64,000 bases of DNA from Microbacterium rhizomatis. GTDB taxonomy: Bacteria > Actinomycetota > Actinomycetes > Actinomycetales > Microbacteriaceae. Location of the stretch: contig NZ_VYSA01000001.1 in NCBI RefSeq assembly GCF_008710745.1, positions 1,488,001-1,552,000 on the forward strand, in the 5' to 3' direction. Of this stretch, positions 62,301 through 64,000 are shown piece by piece; position 1 is the first letter of the stretch, and the number at the start of each line of letters is the position of its first letter. The position numbers and the translations under genes were made by a program. A model generated the notes under the pieces. The model was not told the DNA's origin, did no database searches, and was given only the letters and a program-made list of their open reading frames with translations.

Positions 62301-64000
62301 GTTCGCCAGGGTGATGGCCACCGCGGCACCGATCGTCGCCGTCGCTCCCTGGGATGCCGAGCCGTTCGCCGAACTCGTCGCGTCGGTGTTCGTCGACGAG
62401 TGGAGGGTCACACCGCCGGTCGCGGTGACCGCGATGCCCGGCCCGAGGATCGTCTCGGCGCGGACGGTCGACAGGGTGATCGCGACCGCTGCCGCCGCGT
62501 TCACCTTGCCCTGCGACGACGACGCGCTCGGCGCCGAGCCGCCGGCCGCCGCCGATCCGCCGTTCGCGGTCGCCGTCGAGCTGGCGTGGGATCGTTCGCC
62601 GTCGACGAGTGCATCGACACCGCCGCCGGCCGCTCCGCCGGGGTTGGCGGCATCCCCGCTGTCGGCGGTGTTCTCGGGTGCACCGGCGGCCGATGCCGAG
62701 GCGGTTGACGTGGAGGACGACGCGCTCGACGCCGTCAGCGACACGTTCCCGCCGGCTGTGGTGCTGCGCGCGAGCGTGGATGTCGCCGTGTGACCGGCGA
62801 TCGTGAGTGCGAGTCCGACCCCCACTCCAGCGGTGCCCGCGGCGAGCACCGCGGCGGATGCGGTCGCCTGGGCCGTCGCCTTCTGCGTGGCCGTCATCGT
62901 GAGGTCCCCGGACAGCGACAGCGATCCGGTGAGAGAGCCGACTCGCGTGGACGTCGTCACGGTGGAGAGTGTCACGGCGACGGCCGGCGCGAGAGCGACC
63001 TTGCCGCCCGTGGCCCCCATCCGGGCTTCGGTCACCGCTTTATCGGTGGCCGCCGCCGTGAGCATCAGATTCTTCGCGCCCGCGACCGACGCGCCGTCAG
63101 CGATGTCGGCGGTGGTCGCGTCGGTGATCAGATTGAGGGCCACGGATGCCCCGAGCCCCAGATCGCCCGACGACGTGACGCCCTCGCCGGCGGGGAGCGC
63201 CTTCACGGTGCTGCTCACGCTGCTCGTGGCCGTGAGCGCGACATCTCCGCCCGTCAGGACGAGCGCGCCGTCGACGCCGGCCCGGGTGGTGTGGTTCACG
63301 ATCGCGAGCGCGAGCGACCCCGCCACAGAGACCTTGCCGCCACCGGCGCCCGCGATCGACTCGGCGCCGAACGTCGCGGTACCGTCCGACCCGAAGACCG
63401 TCATGTCTGCCGTCAGCGTCAGGTCGTGCGCGGTGATCGTCACCCCGGCCGGCACGACCGCCCGGTTCGTGACGTTCGCGAGCGTGATCGCGACGGCCGC
63501 GCCGATCGTCGCCGTCGCCCCCTGCGACGCCGAGCCGTTCGCCGAACTCGTCGCGTCGGTGTTCGTGGACGAGTGAAGGGTCACGCCACCGGTCGCCGTG
63601 ACCGCGATGCCCGGGCCGAGGATCGTCTCGGCGCGCACGGTCGACAGGGTCACCGCAATGGCGGCCGCCGCATTCACCTTGCCCTGCGACGACGACGCAC
63701 TCGGCGCCTGCCCGGCAGGAGCAGCCGCACCGCCGTTCGCGGCAGACGTGTCGCTCGCGTGCGACCTCTCGCCCTCGACGAGCGCGTCGACGCCGCCCCC
63801 TGCGGCACCGCCCGGGTTACCGGCATCCGCACTGTCGGCGCTGTTCTCGGGCGCGCCCGCCGCCGACGCCGACGCCGTCGACGTCGCGGACGCGATGCTC
63901 GACGCGGTCAGCGCGACGTCCGCCCCGGCCGTCACGCTGCCGGCGAGCGTCGAGGTGACGGTGTGGTTCGCGATCCCCACAGCGAGACCCACACCGACAC
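38316..64000 (-). CDS. Giant LPXTG-anchored repeat adhesin-like surface protein (5' end outside window)
   Basis: One reading frame of more than 8,560 codons, still open at the window edge (the first in-frame GTG, 63990-63992, is inside a repeat and not a start). The composition is dominated by Ala, Thr, Gly, Val and Ser, with very few Cys, Trp or Lys. Order from the N-terminal side: tandem ~390-residue units (to ~53.4 kb), degenerate copies (to ~51 kb), more shorter beta repeats interrupted by two blocks of an HGLxxGxxVxY module (~49.9-49.3 and ~44.4-43.4 kb), a filamentous-adhesin-like region (~42.2-40.1 kb), RTX-like Gly/Asp repeats (~40.0-39.2 kb), a Pro/Val stalk and the sortase signal LPATG, membrane helix and RRRRR tail. 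Predicted cell-wall-attached, beta-rich fibre; adhesion is inferred. The pattern resembles LktA-type filamentous adhesin relatives. Confidence 0.9.
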   Translation of the reverse strand, partial: VGVGLAVGIANHTVTSTLAGSVTAGADVALTASSIASATSTASASAAGAPENSADSADAGNPGGAAGGGVDALVEGERSHASDTSAANGGAAAPAGQAPSASSSQGKVNAAAAIAVTLSTVRAETILGPGIAVTATGGVTLHSSTNTDATSSANGSASQGATATIGAAVAITLANVTNRAVVPAGVTITAHDLTLTADMTVFGSDGTATFGAESIAGAGGGKVSVAGSLALAIVNHTTRAGVDGALVLTGGDVALTATSSVSSTVKALPAGEGVTSSGDLGLGASVALNLITDATTADIADGASVAGAKNLMLTAAATDKAVTEARMGATGGKVALAPAVAVTLSTVTTSTRVGSLTGSLSLSGDLTMTATQKATAQATASAAVLAAGTAGVGVGLALTIAGHTATSTLARSTTAGGNVSLTASSASSSTSTASASAAGAPENTADSGDAANPGGAAGGGVDALVDGERSHASSTATANGGSAAAGGSAPSASSSQGKVNAAAAVAITLSTVRAETILGPGIAVTATGGVTLHSSTNTDATSSANGSASQGATATIGAAVAITLANVTNRAVVPAGVTVTAHDLTLTADMTVDGADGTATFGAASIAGAGGGKVSVAGSFAMAIVNHATRAGIDGTVVVTGGDVTLAAASTVKTTVTALPAGAGVTSSGDLGLGASVALNLITDATAADLADGVSLTGAKNLTLTAAATDDAVTEARMGAKGGKVALAPAVAVTLSTVTTTTRIGTGALSLSGSLTMTAAQKATLATTASAAVLAATTAGVGVGLALGIAHHTVTSTLARSTTAGGNVSLTASSVSASTSTASASAAGAPENSADSGDAGNPGGAPGDGVDAQVEGARANASDTAAANGGAAAPAGQAPSASSSQGKVNAAAAVAVTLSTVTAETILGPAITVTATGGVGLHSSANTDAASSANGSASQGATATIGAAVAITLANVSNRAVVPAGVTVTAHDLTLAADVTPDGADATSTFGAESIAGAGGGKVSVAGSFAMAIVNHATRAGVDGTVVLTGGDLTGSATSNLTSTVKALPAGAGVTSTGDLGLGASVALNLITDSTAADVANGVSLTGARNVSVTATATDAAITEARMGAKGGKVALAPAVAVTLSNVTTTTLIGSSAGSLSLSGTLAMTATQKATLSTTASAAVLAATSAGIGVGLALGIANHTVTSTLARSTAAGGDVSLTASSFSSAISTALASAAGAPENSADSADAGNPGGAAGGGVDTLVEGERANAGSTSAANGGAGAGSATAPSASSSQGKVNVAAAIAITLSTVRAEAILGPSISVTATGGVTVHTSTNTDASTSANGSASQGATATIGAAVAITLANVTNRAVVPTGVTVTAHDLTLRADMTAEGADSTATFGAESIAGAGGGKVSVAGSFALAIVNHATRAGVDGTVVLTGGDLTATAVSALASTVKALPAGAGVTSTGDLGLGASVALNLITDTTRADVGDGVALSGARNVALTATATDDAVTEARMGAKGGKVALAPAVAVTLSTVTTAAGVGSGGGLSLSGDLTLSATQKATAQTTASAAVLAATSAGIGVGLALTIAGHTVTSTLARSTTAGGDVSLAASSFSSASSTASASAAGAPENSADSGDAGNPGGAAGGGVDALVAGERQNASDTSAANGGAPAAGGQAPSASSSQGKVNVAAAIAITLSTVRAETVLGPSITVTATGGVTLHTSTNTDATSSANGSASQGATATIGAAVAITLANVTNRAVVPAGVTITAHDLTLTADMTADGADGTATFGAESISGAGGGKVSVAGSFAMAIVNHTTRAGVDGTIVLTGGDARATATSAVLSTVKALPAGAGVTSTGDLGLGASVALNLITDTTTADVANGVSLTGAKDVVLAATAADDAVTEARMGAKGGKVALAPAVAITLSNVTTSTLVGTGILAVTGSLTMAATQKATLATTASSAVLAGATAGIGVALALGIANHTVTSTLARNTTAGANVSLSASSISSATSTAVASAAGAPENTSDSGDAANPGGAAGGGVDALVEGERTNASTTSSANGGAGAGSKTAPSAESSQGKVNVAAAVAITLSTVTAETVLAPTTTVLIAGARVTLASSANTDAATSANGSASQGATATIGAAVAITLANVTNRAVVPGTLSLTAHDLEASATVTKDGADETATFGAESIAGAGGGKVSVAGSFAMAIVNHDTRAGIDGTIVLTGGDATLTAASAVKSTVKALPAGAGVTATGDLGLGASVALNLITDTTTADVADGVSLTGARTVALTATAVDDAITEARMGAKGGKVALAPAVAITLSNVATTTRVGTGILAVTGSLTMSASQKATLDTSATSAVLDATKAGIGVALALGIANHTVTSTLARNTTAGVDVTLQAFGISEASSKATASAAGAPENTADSGDAANPGGASGSGVNELAAKERTQADKQAGDNGGKKSGDKAAPTAESSSGPVNVAAAIGITISTVDAEAIVTSDVSAITAGGRVTLASSANTDSSSAADGAATGNSGTTIGAGVALTLANVTNRSTVPATLTVTAHDLTVSATITADGTDKTSTFGAAAVSGAGGGKISVAGSFALAVITHTTLAGVYGTVALTGGDATLTAESDIAGVVTAFPHDEGVIATGDAGVGASVALTIDTHRTTAEIADGVSLTGARSVTLTATAADDMSTEAKMGAKGGKVAAAPAVAITLSNVTTMTRIGTGVLALTGSLLMAATQKARAHTAATSAVLNATDAAIGVALALTIANHTATSTLARNTTAGGSVTLRASSISDSAAMAKASTAGAPENADSGDPANPGGKPGPGVNELAQGERTHADKVATDNGGQNSGTKSNPSAETKDGPVSVAAAIGITVATIVAETVIDPLVAVITAADAVTLASSANTDAASGGDGSAAGTGSATIGAGVALTLAEVTNRATVPATLTITAHDVTVSALVTPNGTDTTATYGAAAAAGAAGGKVSVAGAVAIAILTTDTLAAVYGTLVLTGGDVTLTAASDLKSTVTALPVGDSTTGATDTGIGAAFALTLDTHRTTALIDDGVSVTGARDVKLSAGATDATSTEARIGAKGGGVAVAPAIAIVLSNVTTLARIGTGVLVVTRDVVIHADQHAAADTKATASAIATTDAAVGVALALTIANHTVTAALGRNTTAGRDVTLEAFSWSSSAAAAAASASGAPENDKSKGTGDPATEGGASGDGVDKMVGGQRTYADGVAGSHAGSEGSGSAATPNAKTSSGPVNVAAAIGIDISTLRARSIIEPDVTLITAGGMLTVSSSANTDAASAADGTAAKGGDAAIGAGIAITYVDSLNRSVVPATVEVHAHALTVTATQTGFGADTTSTVTAIASSGAGGGKVSVAGSVALIIATFDTLAAVSGTVVLTGGDAVIAATSSVEATAKALPAGVGVVATGDAGVGASFALTLATSDTHARIDDEVSLTGAHDITVGAWSMDTVSTEARMGAAGGAVTVSPAIAITVATVRTSASLGSLASGPIAATGSVMIAAIQIAAAHTIAGAVATGAKDAAVGVALALNFAFDTVTSTTLRDVTAGGAIWLVATGSSLNGAAADASASGAPSTKSSDAPSGGVDQQILDQRTYANDQSTATGGSGVQNSSNPSASTSDGGVAVAAAIGLNIADVTATASLPDGRHLVAGGDVRLLSSEQVDGIVTADAKAVTKKNTSIGAAVALNLVFLTNRAWIGADTIVEANGFTASALMTTGVGNGIHDFSAVAKSGAGSTDVGVAGALGLNIVFDHTEAWIPGSARVDFGTGDVVIAAQNLRTDTASATSDAKGGGSSTGVGASVAINVITDDITRAEIENGADVTGGRNVTVSADAADTVVGTVKAGSQGGNAVSPGVGINLVFHTVLARIGTPGPRPFVATGDVIVRATLDGSVTVTGDADAAGSSVAVGAIIVINVVDLSVHAAVLRNVTAASLWMIATNAIHTSAHATASAKGTSSATTPGSASDSDGQAQSQLDGTPATAGKSGTLPSSQSQVSGANGQASGQSGQSSDGVGVGAAVAVNWVTVDTQASLAPALVVVLTGQLAALASNETDAEAKATGTSYSLETSSDNIGAAVGLNVVNVTNRGSIGAGAIVTAGGVAVTGITPAGAQNDFRTWAISAAGGKGDASVAGSVAVQVLNLTNEAVIGTGSSFTLTGGIAMDASNPMGVQAMAVSGAFTTSGTGVGAAIVVQVIDTSTLAHIDSTLADPTTIDAGGAIVGRATGGIVALAAPEVPLVTLPAFTSVALGAAASGGDASVGGSVIVDVVNRRTLSFLGDGAVVNQGLPVAAGQDLAFTASDQTEFIELAGALGLSTGSAGVGFALIVGVHNKDVRASIGRGVTADLGGSVWLTATAGETFTEVVAGAAASTSAGVTGSFVVLIVNQGSDAPGTRAYIDGGAENPTTVRARGAMTIAAADPVKMTLFAGGIAAGSSAGVGVSSVVFVRTGIVDAAIAAYDVVWARGGAGLSMTAAQSEDQWLVSVAGTLGGTAGVAGAATVGVRNNTTHAHIDRGATVDAIGGSGWSSAMLAASDHSIIRSVAGQLAIGGTAGVGAGADVQVVNKDTQAWIAPQADVRVTGDVAVDATSSEEATSISAGGSFAGTASVAVNAAVSVYNVVTKAFVGEVCAAGAISLATCPTSRAVVVAGGSARVAANETLSMNIISGSIAVSGTASVGVTAAVPVLNKTTTAFIGDLSQVTALGGGSGLTATTGGYDIGYIDTRFAPANAVLGDGRTIELGYAHGLAEGQQVSYDPGGGAVISPLVAGGEYFVHVVSPTRIQLSLTQGGPILSLSVPARAGQSQRIYPTDQATVPQRPSPYFTPSADVSGDIITLPYDLTLSLGDAVVYNANGGTPIAGLVDGGTYYVVPTGAPHAFRLAATLCQANPAAQGCAGTPAQTISLGLSGGAGAGRAHSIVLQGSQPPGDPALVTGIRVQTPRTATIWGVAVVANNSDEILAVGASAAASATAGVAVGGNVNVVTARTIASIGRFAEINPDNTGASSLQSVRVGAGSAFRQLMVSAAVGGGMAGVGVSAAVDLVTLTTDAVIDDSAHVTAARDVRVTAAGDESITAVAASAGFGFVGVGAAVAALVAQVHTYARIGERTVIDAGNNVLVAVADDTKITVVSGGIGGGFVGVGMGVSVVSMTKDTRALVGAGSTVDARAEQPGAPLSGIPTGTVTDDGFPVGEQSGVAVLASSTQKMFGMAVSAAGGFVGVAGAVNVTLVRGTTVARIDSNDALRTRINGGAAGGSQQSVSVSATDITRTFTIGGGIGGGFVGLAGGVDIGVADISTTATVGDFASLYAAKDLIVQALTVRDIQSYAVSVGGGAVGVGASVSVWTAGGSPTGSYNNGEGDKDALTSAQGTPQDTAGQFASGGGSSGYTNILNGAVSSSGDKTTQRINPSLASASGSIASAAPNSDLVSREFSLPATPGGTSSGLGVGVTVTTGGSIRVRSGARDAFFALAGSASGGIAAIGVSVVVATLDTHVDAGIGSRGFLTAGGDIAVTAAHTEDTSAIAFTGQVGGFAIAGQILVIDSLGSQNAHIDDSTVIATAGGTVSADATAFRRVAPLTIGAALAAAAVGAAVATADVHGDTVGRIGSVVIGSAAPAGALSVHAGSDIAVPIQVYSVSGGILGSLTGAGATAEISGRTAAEFAGAATLIGAADVKADAINVIDAGTLSVNTGAYSVGASFARATVSRTTTALVTDGASLATNGAITVAATSHNRASASTPGGSLGAITLTLQNPEALVSGLTEARMRGDVSRSGSLAVLAAGQNQAFAQAFVVSVSFLGGAQGVKVNARVADTAAVRASLDSGTIFSSGLVSVGARVLTDGGSGNVASALLTSGSGGIFQAGVFTATALMDAATTAVLASPVFQSGAVDVRAEATNAATAKTSTTGVSLFQVSGSVVDAEIRAAAGVKASITAPITSSGATAVAATATNTADARTDAASIGAVNINVAVPTAIVAAATVAELRSGLSGNGLTVSSTATNRAETHASLIQAGLFNGGIGGAVAKILDSAAVTAEVASGGLAVRAGAGAASVSANATQTVIADMDRTGGGVFDISGLVPIATIAAATRALFDGGQATSANFTVGASAMNAADATVKMLGFSVIGGGGSLATATIADTAEVRAAVSAGTTLTATGFVSVGAETRDGTHARADVDSAGGGGIKVGLLVAQALVAAPISALYDGSIAGSTGVTVAATGRATATARIHALSIAIGAIDGSVADAEVLSSANVLARYGSGSLATSGDVAILAVTNNSATAETDMASGGVLVVGVSVPTARISAGTTADFSGHQIGGTSLTVRANGTNTVSSSSGSIKVGLISVAVSSAEALLPDSVVVQARILPGATVNAPNAAIVVEAIATNTANATGGSLSIGLGSISDSNPRATVDTRTHAVMQGAVNNGGGAGAKSLAVQATATDIAVAKLTNTSGAAFAIGNANATATVTPTVDTTVGVAGAPIVIVDGVAIGVAAQPWARSAAENFSVGIGLNINTNRATIVNTPTVGLSIGNGTVLTAGGTITLTAFQNTQPPTNQPGLSFDAATGVDVGGNSIQLSAEHKLTDGATVTYLRNGGGSVGGLTDGHRYNVLVVSTTSVQLGSLFDGAQVDPATDTISFGRTVDGSFVPLSHNLDDGQRVVYVAGAGAVPGLISGHTYIVKVIDDFRIQLLDASTPTAAVTATGSDVTGGDTITRPNSYTDGQTVQYTAPTSLGDFRSNLVDIKVDGAGNPVPNDPSNPTGFVPEDNNAVVIHNHGLTTGQKIIYRATGTAVGGLANNAEYYVIVLGPNQIRLADSFCHAVGTCTDSDDNPIPVTPIALAADTSTAGLGVLHQLFAPGQQPIVGLENGGRYYVVGATATKFQLSATPGGPALALNGTGSTGTGSFTSAVVNLGTGGTGGQRLVIDLTSVGSGTQMLGSVGVTGTTAGGGTLSEAVVSGSGGGFISSSTSRPTATVNATVNVTVGAGAQLTAGGDVNLQTRSNAGALADATTRGLGFVSVGSARGQSSATSTTTVDFQGGTAVRAGGSIRVLPVTVADAQAYAQSSGGGLGHGVGSEALARPAVTSHVTLSGTMIAGNDLTAQSTTGLNGNTETRASGGSAIGSSSAGDCGGNCGVRATSDTTLTVGGAAYLQADNVALRAIVGDFDPNASNESRLRDFARSNADGAFEGSYATTAATLDSTAFVNILSGAKIVGYQSVEITAVHRDILMIADSRATCGCFGGDSTANANIVYNAASRVTAEPGSIIRTARLLVQTLHELPTWTNSASTGGGLIDIGGSGGSTNYNAMRSILWEADVILHAANPTLVVDADGRIVKMYNVVVKNTAGTVTYALGDVISGTFVVQDIVNAGGGSATFFSNVPTGQPRAGTPPQSTLTGTLGSFRVQNTFDFVILHNYSGRSMIVQRIEVANLTNVGATVNLQVNDSSAFRFTIRPPLFLPTLVDIQNFDGPGLPSLTLAGAINNPIGTTNVINQHGDILGTANTLIRTNVALLMANKGTIGTLSGLSRTPIPLVLVQSDYILDDVDPTRLISLIADARDDVVLDITYSVRQPAGSPYASTMQPVIGPIHAGRNIDLIINDSLRGSDAAPMSSNGVQVNVYNPPNISSPLPPLSGVYQTYFHPDGTFSYNDPVLVAWGTVNELVNSGYRFTDLSAGNDITVLHPSTSTIISFYAFTNVDATLFSRQFPSQQYSTSDGTGVITMYTNGRIDDFETIADLRVGTITSTGDDVWLETLQNTASILDAGTIDDGTPRVAGRNITLLAGTLSGHIGGTGATPDFLEIRSSLSSRGAVYAVAAGDVLLDQVAGTLYVSLARSLHAGDVSLRTRAGSIRNSADDGTTRVIGDNIDLIAVGGTIGADSVDRSADITIDTSIYGRLYALSTPGAVILAVPPTGVFITEATGSLQVLRAEATTGDVRLTVPFAATGDPTSLFVIADGETIDGLVVVTEGRIVAGRDVTLLVGQDVIAPEATLIEGATVTIRASFGQGSVDPIPSLLFFAGTVTGHDTRIFGGAGGDAFFFFGTLLGGHTLVYGSASEKDGAPDAGDLFIVWMLQDMTGTHISPAGDPFAGTEVRDSLVLFGQGGDNVFQIQTWGGGDTVTHDYEVIVRGGGVRQGLNTLTIDGTDVADTFLFRAVPAIAGQPDAKWPAAVTQIGGVDGTSERVVYDEGINARLTVNGYEGDDTFVFDDTTVLTTVNGGDGDDTFIVGQFFATPRIAPNVLPQDAFETIPTEFGYASPGISAPTTLYGGAGDDHFIVNGNGAELRMEANTGADTFRLLASRLADGATWRQNALVSMDGGVDSSVATVYTTGPASDITSTIVHVTGAGLNVNLYNLPAPTIVSGPFVPVPPVGLAGEMLLPPPPLVIPLPSRPVGPGEIIIVETDGDTTLISGVKETDSYTIALGAPSIERVYITISSAYAGGEPYAEISIDGGLTYADMVVLIFEPGEVGPKTVMVRLKAGSGDHHPVALLALAFPSPLPQPGMSVQTVSHIVSSDDPLYDHAVARNVYINLVTPVIPVVPVVPVEPVVPPAPPVVPVVALPATGGVDMVPALLMGLMLLAAGGMLVGRRRRRA
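38325..38420 (-). other. Sortase sorting signal of the giant surface protein
   Basis: LPATG is encoded at 38406-38420, followed by GVDMVP, a hydrophobic stretch ALLMGLMLLAAGGMLV and a terminal GRRRRRA. This is a complete class A-type cell-wall sorting signal, preceded by a Val/Pro stalk (VPVVPVEPVVPPAPP). No sortase gene is in the window. Confidence 0.92.
39230..40020 (-). other. RTX-like Gly/Asp repeats in the giant protein
   Basis: Copies of GGxGxDxF type: FGGAGGDAFFFFG, NGYEGDDTFVFDD, NGGDGDDTFIVGQ, YGGAGDDHFIVNG and NTGADTFRLL. They resemble calcium-binding RTX nonapeptides but are single or paired, spaced 20-60 residues apart. Confidence 0.7.
40100..42200 (-). other. Filamentous-adhesin-like region of the giant protein
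   Basis: Less repetitive, beta-rich segment with more Asn, Asp, Tyr and Ile than the repeats: LVVDADGRIVKMYNVVVKN, GSFRVQNTFDFVILHNYSGR, VINQHGDILGTANTLIRTN, GRNIDLIINDSLRG. Such repeated short strands with NxxGxIL turns are typical of beta-helical filamentous adhesins. Confidence 0.55.
43400..44410 (-). repeat. Second block of HGLxxGxxVxY modules in the giant protein
   Basis: Three or four modules of about 55-65 residues, e.g. IQLSAEHKLTDGATVTYLRN, LSHNLDDGQRVVYVAGAGA and NHGLTTGQKIIYRATG, each followed by GLxxGxxYxVxVxxxxxxQL. The same module occurs at 49.3-49.9 kb. This block includes two Cys residues (DSFCHAVGTC), rare in the protein. Confidence 0.65.
49280..49900 (-). repeat. First block of HGLxxGxxVxY modules in the giant protein
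   Basis: Two modules: AHGLAEGQQVSYDPGGGAVI with GGEYFVHVVSPTRIQLSL, and LTLSLGDAVVYNANGGTPIA with GGTYYVVPTG. They interrupt the shorter Gly/Ala/Val repeats. Confidence 0.65.
53416..64000 (-). repeat. Tandem ~390-residue repeat units of the giant protein
   Basis: The motif GTGTG at the start of each unit (plus strand reading) lies at 63961, 62788, 61621, 60448, 59278, 58111, 56941, 55771, 54604 and, diverged, 53416. Spacings are 1173, 1167, 1173, 1170, 1167, 1170, 1170, 1167 and 1188 bp, all multiples of three. Each unit holds about six ~65-residue modules of form VAPAVAVTLSxVxTxTxIG...LxGxLxMTAT, and one Gly/Asp/Asn/Ser-rich linker (GAPEN..DSGDAxNPGGAxG, then NGG..APSASSSQGKVN). Differences between units are largely silent. 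Confidence 0.93.

Overview
The window is 64 kb of very GC-rich DNA with long open frames on both strands and GTG or ATG starts preceded by GGAGG-like sites. The gene set fits an actinobacterium of the Microbacteriaceae, most likely Microbacterium or a close relative. This is an inference from a monomeric NADP isocitrate dehydrogenase, two deazaflavin/flavin-type small oxidoreductases, a DUF6350-purN-purH operon, an Ada/AraC/AlkA fusion, many CUT1-type sugar transporters and a sortase-anchored giant surface protein.

Layout. 1-2.0 kb: the 3' end of a LuxR-type regulator converges on a small PPOX-fold oxidoreductase. 2.1-8.5 kb: a minus-strand amino-sugar locus (ROK repressor, lipoprotein sugar-binding protein, two permeases, ROK kinase, NagB) with a near-perfect palindromic operator at the repressor start. 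8.6-10.8 kb: small membrane proteins, a HAAS-like protein, a lipoprotein and a gene-poor stretch with tiny unidentified ORFs. 10.9-16.6 kb: an L,D-transpeptidase, a decayed FAD-monooxygenase remnant, icd, a GNAT acetyltransferase and a membrane-anchored lytic transglycosylase. 16.8-20.7 kb: an asymmetric heterodimeric ABC exporter preceded by a 23-codon leader ORF and a terminator-like hairpin, which looks like an attenuator. 20.75-22.7 kb: an alkylation-repair pair (Ada/AraC/AlkA plus Ogt). 22.8-23.3 kb: a nested direct/inverted repeat array. 23.3-30.6 kb: an operon with LacI regulator, CUT1 transporter, GH130 phosphorylase and a secreted protein, plausibly for mannoside use. 30.85-36.2 kb: purH, purN, a DUF6350 membrane protein and a divergent NCS2 purine permease.

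36.2-38.3 kb: a small lower-GC insertion carrying a secreted cutinase-like esterase and a membrane protein. It is flanked by a 135-bp duplication (one mismatch) of the 3' end of a deazaflavin-dependent nitroreductase gene. This has the form expected of site-specific integration into a gene end, although no recombinase is present.

38.3-64 kb: one minus-strand reading frame of more than 8,560 codons that runs off the window. It encodes a giant cell-wall-anchored adhesin-like protein. From the N-terminal side it has at least nine tandem units of about 390 residues, each built from about six shorter beta-type modules, then degenerate copies, two blocks of another beta module, a filamentous-adhesin-like region, an RTX-like Gly/Asp region, a Pro/Val stalk and an LPATG sortase signal. 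The very long open frames on its opposite strand are codon-bias shadows.

The most notable items are the giant repeat adhesin, the gene-end-duplicating island, the candidate leader-peptide attenuator before the ABC exporter, and the nested repeat array at 22.8-23.3 kb.
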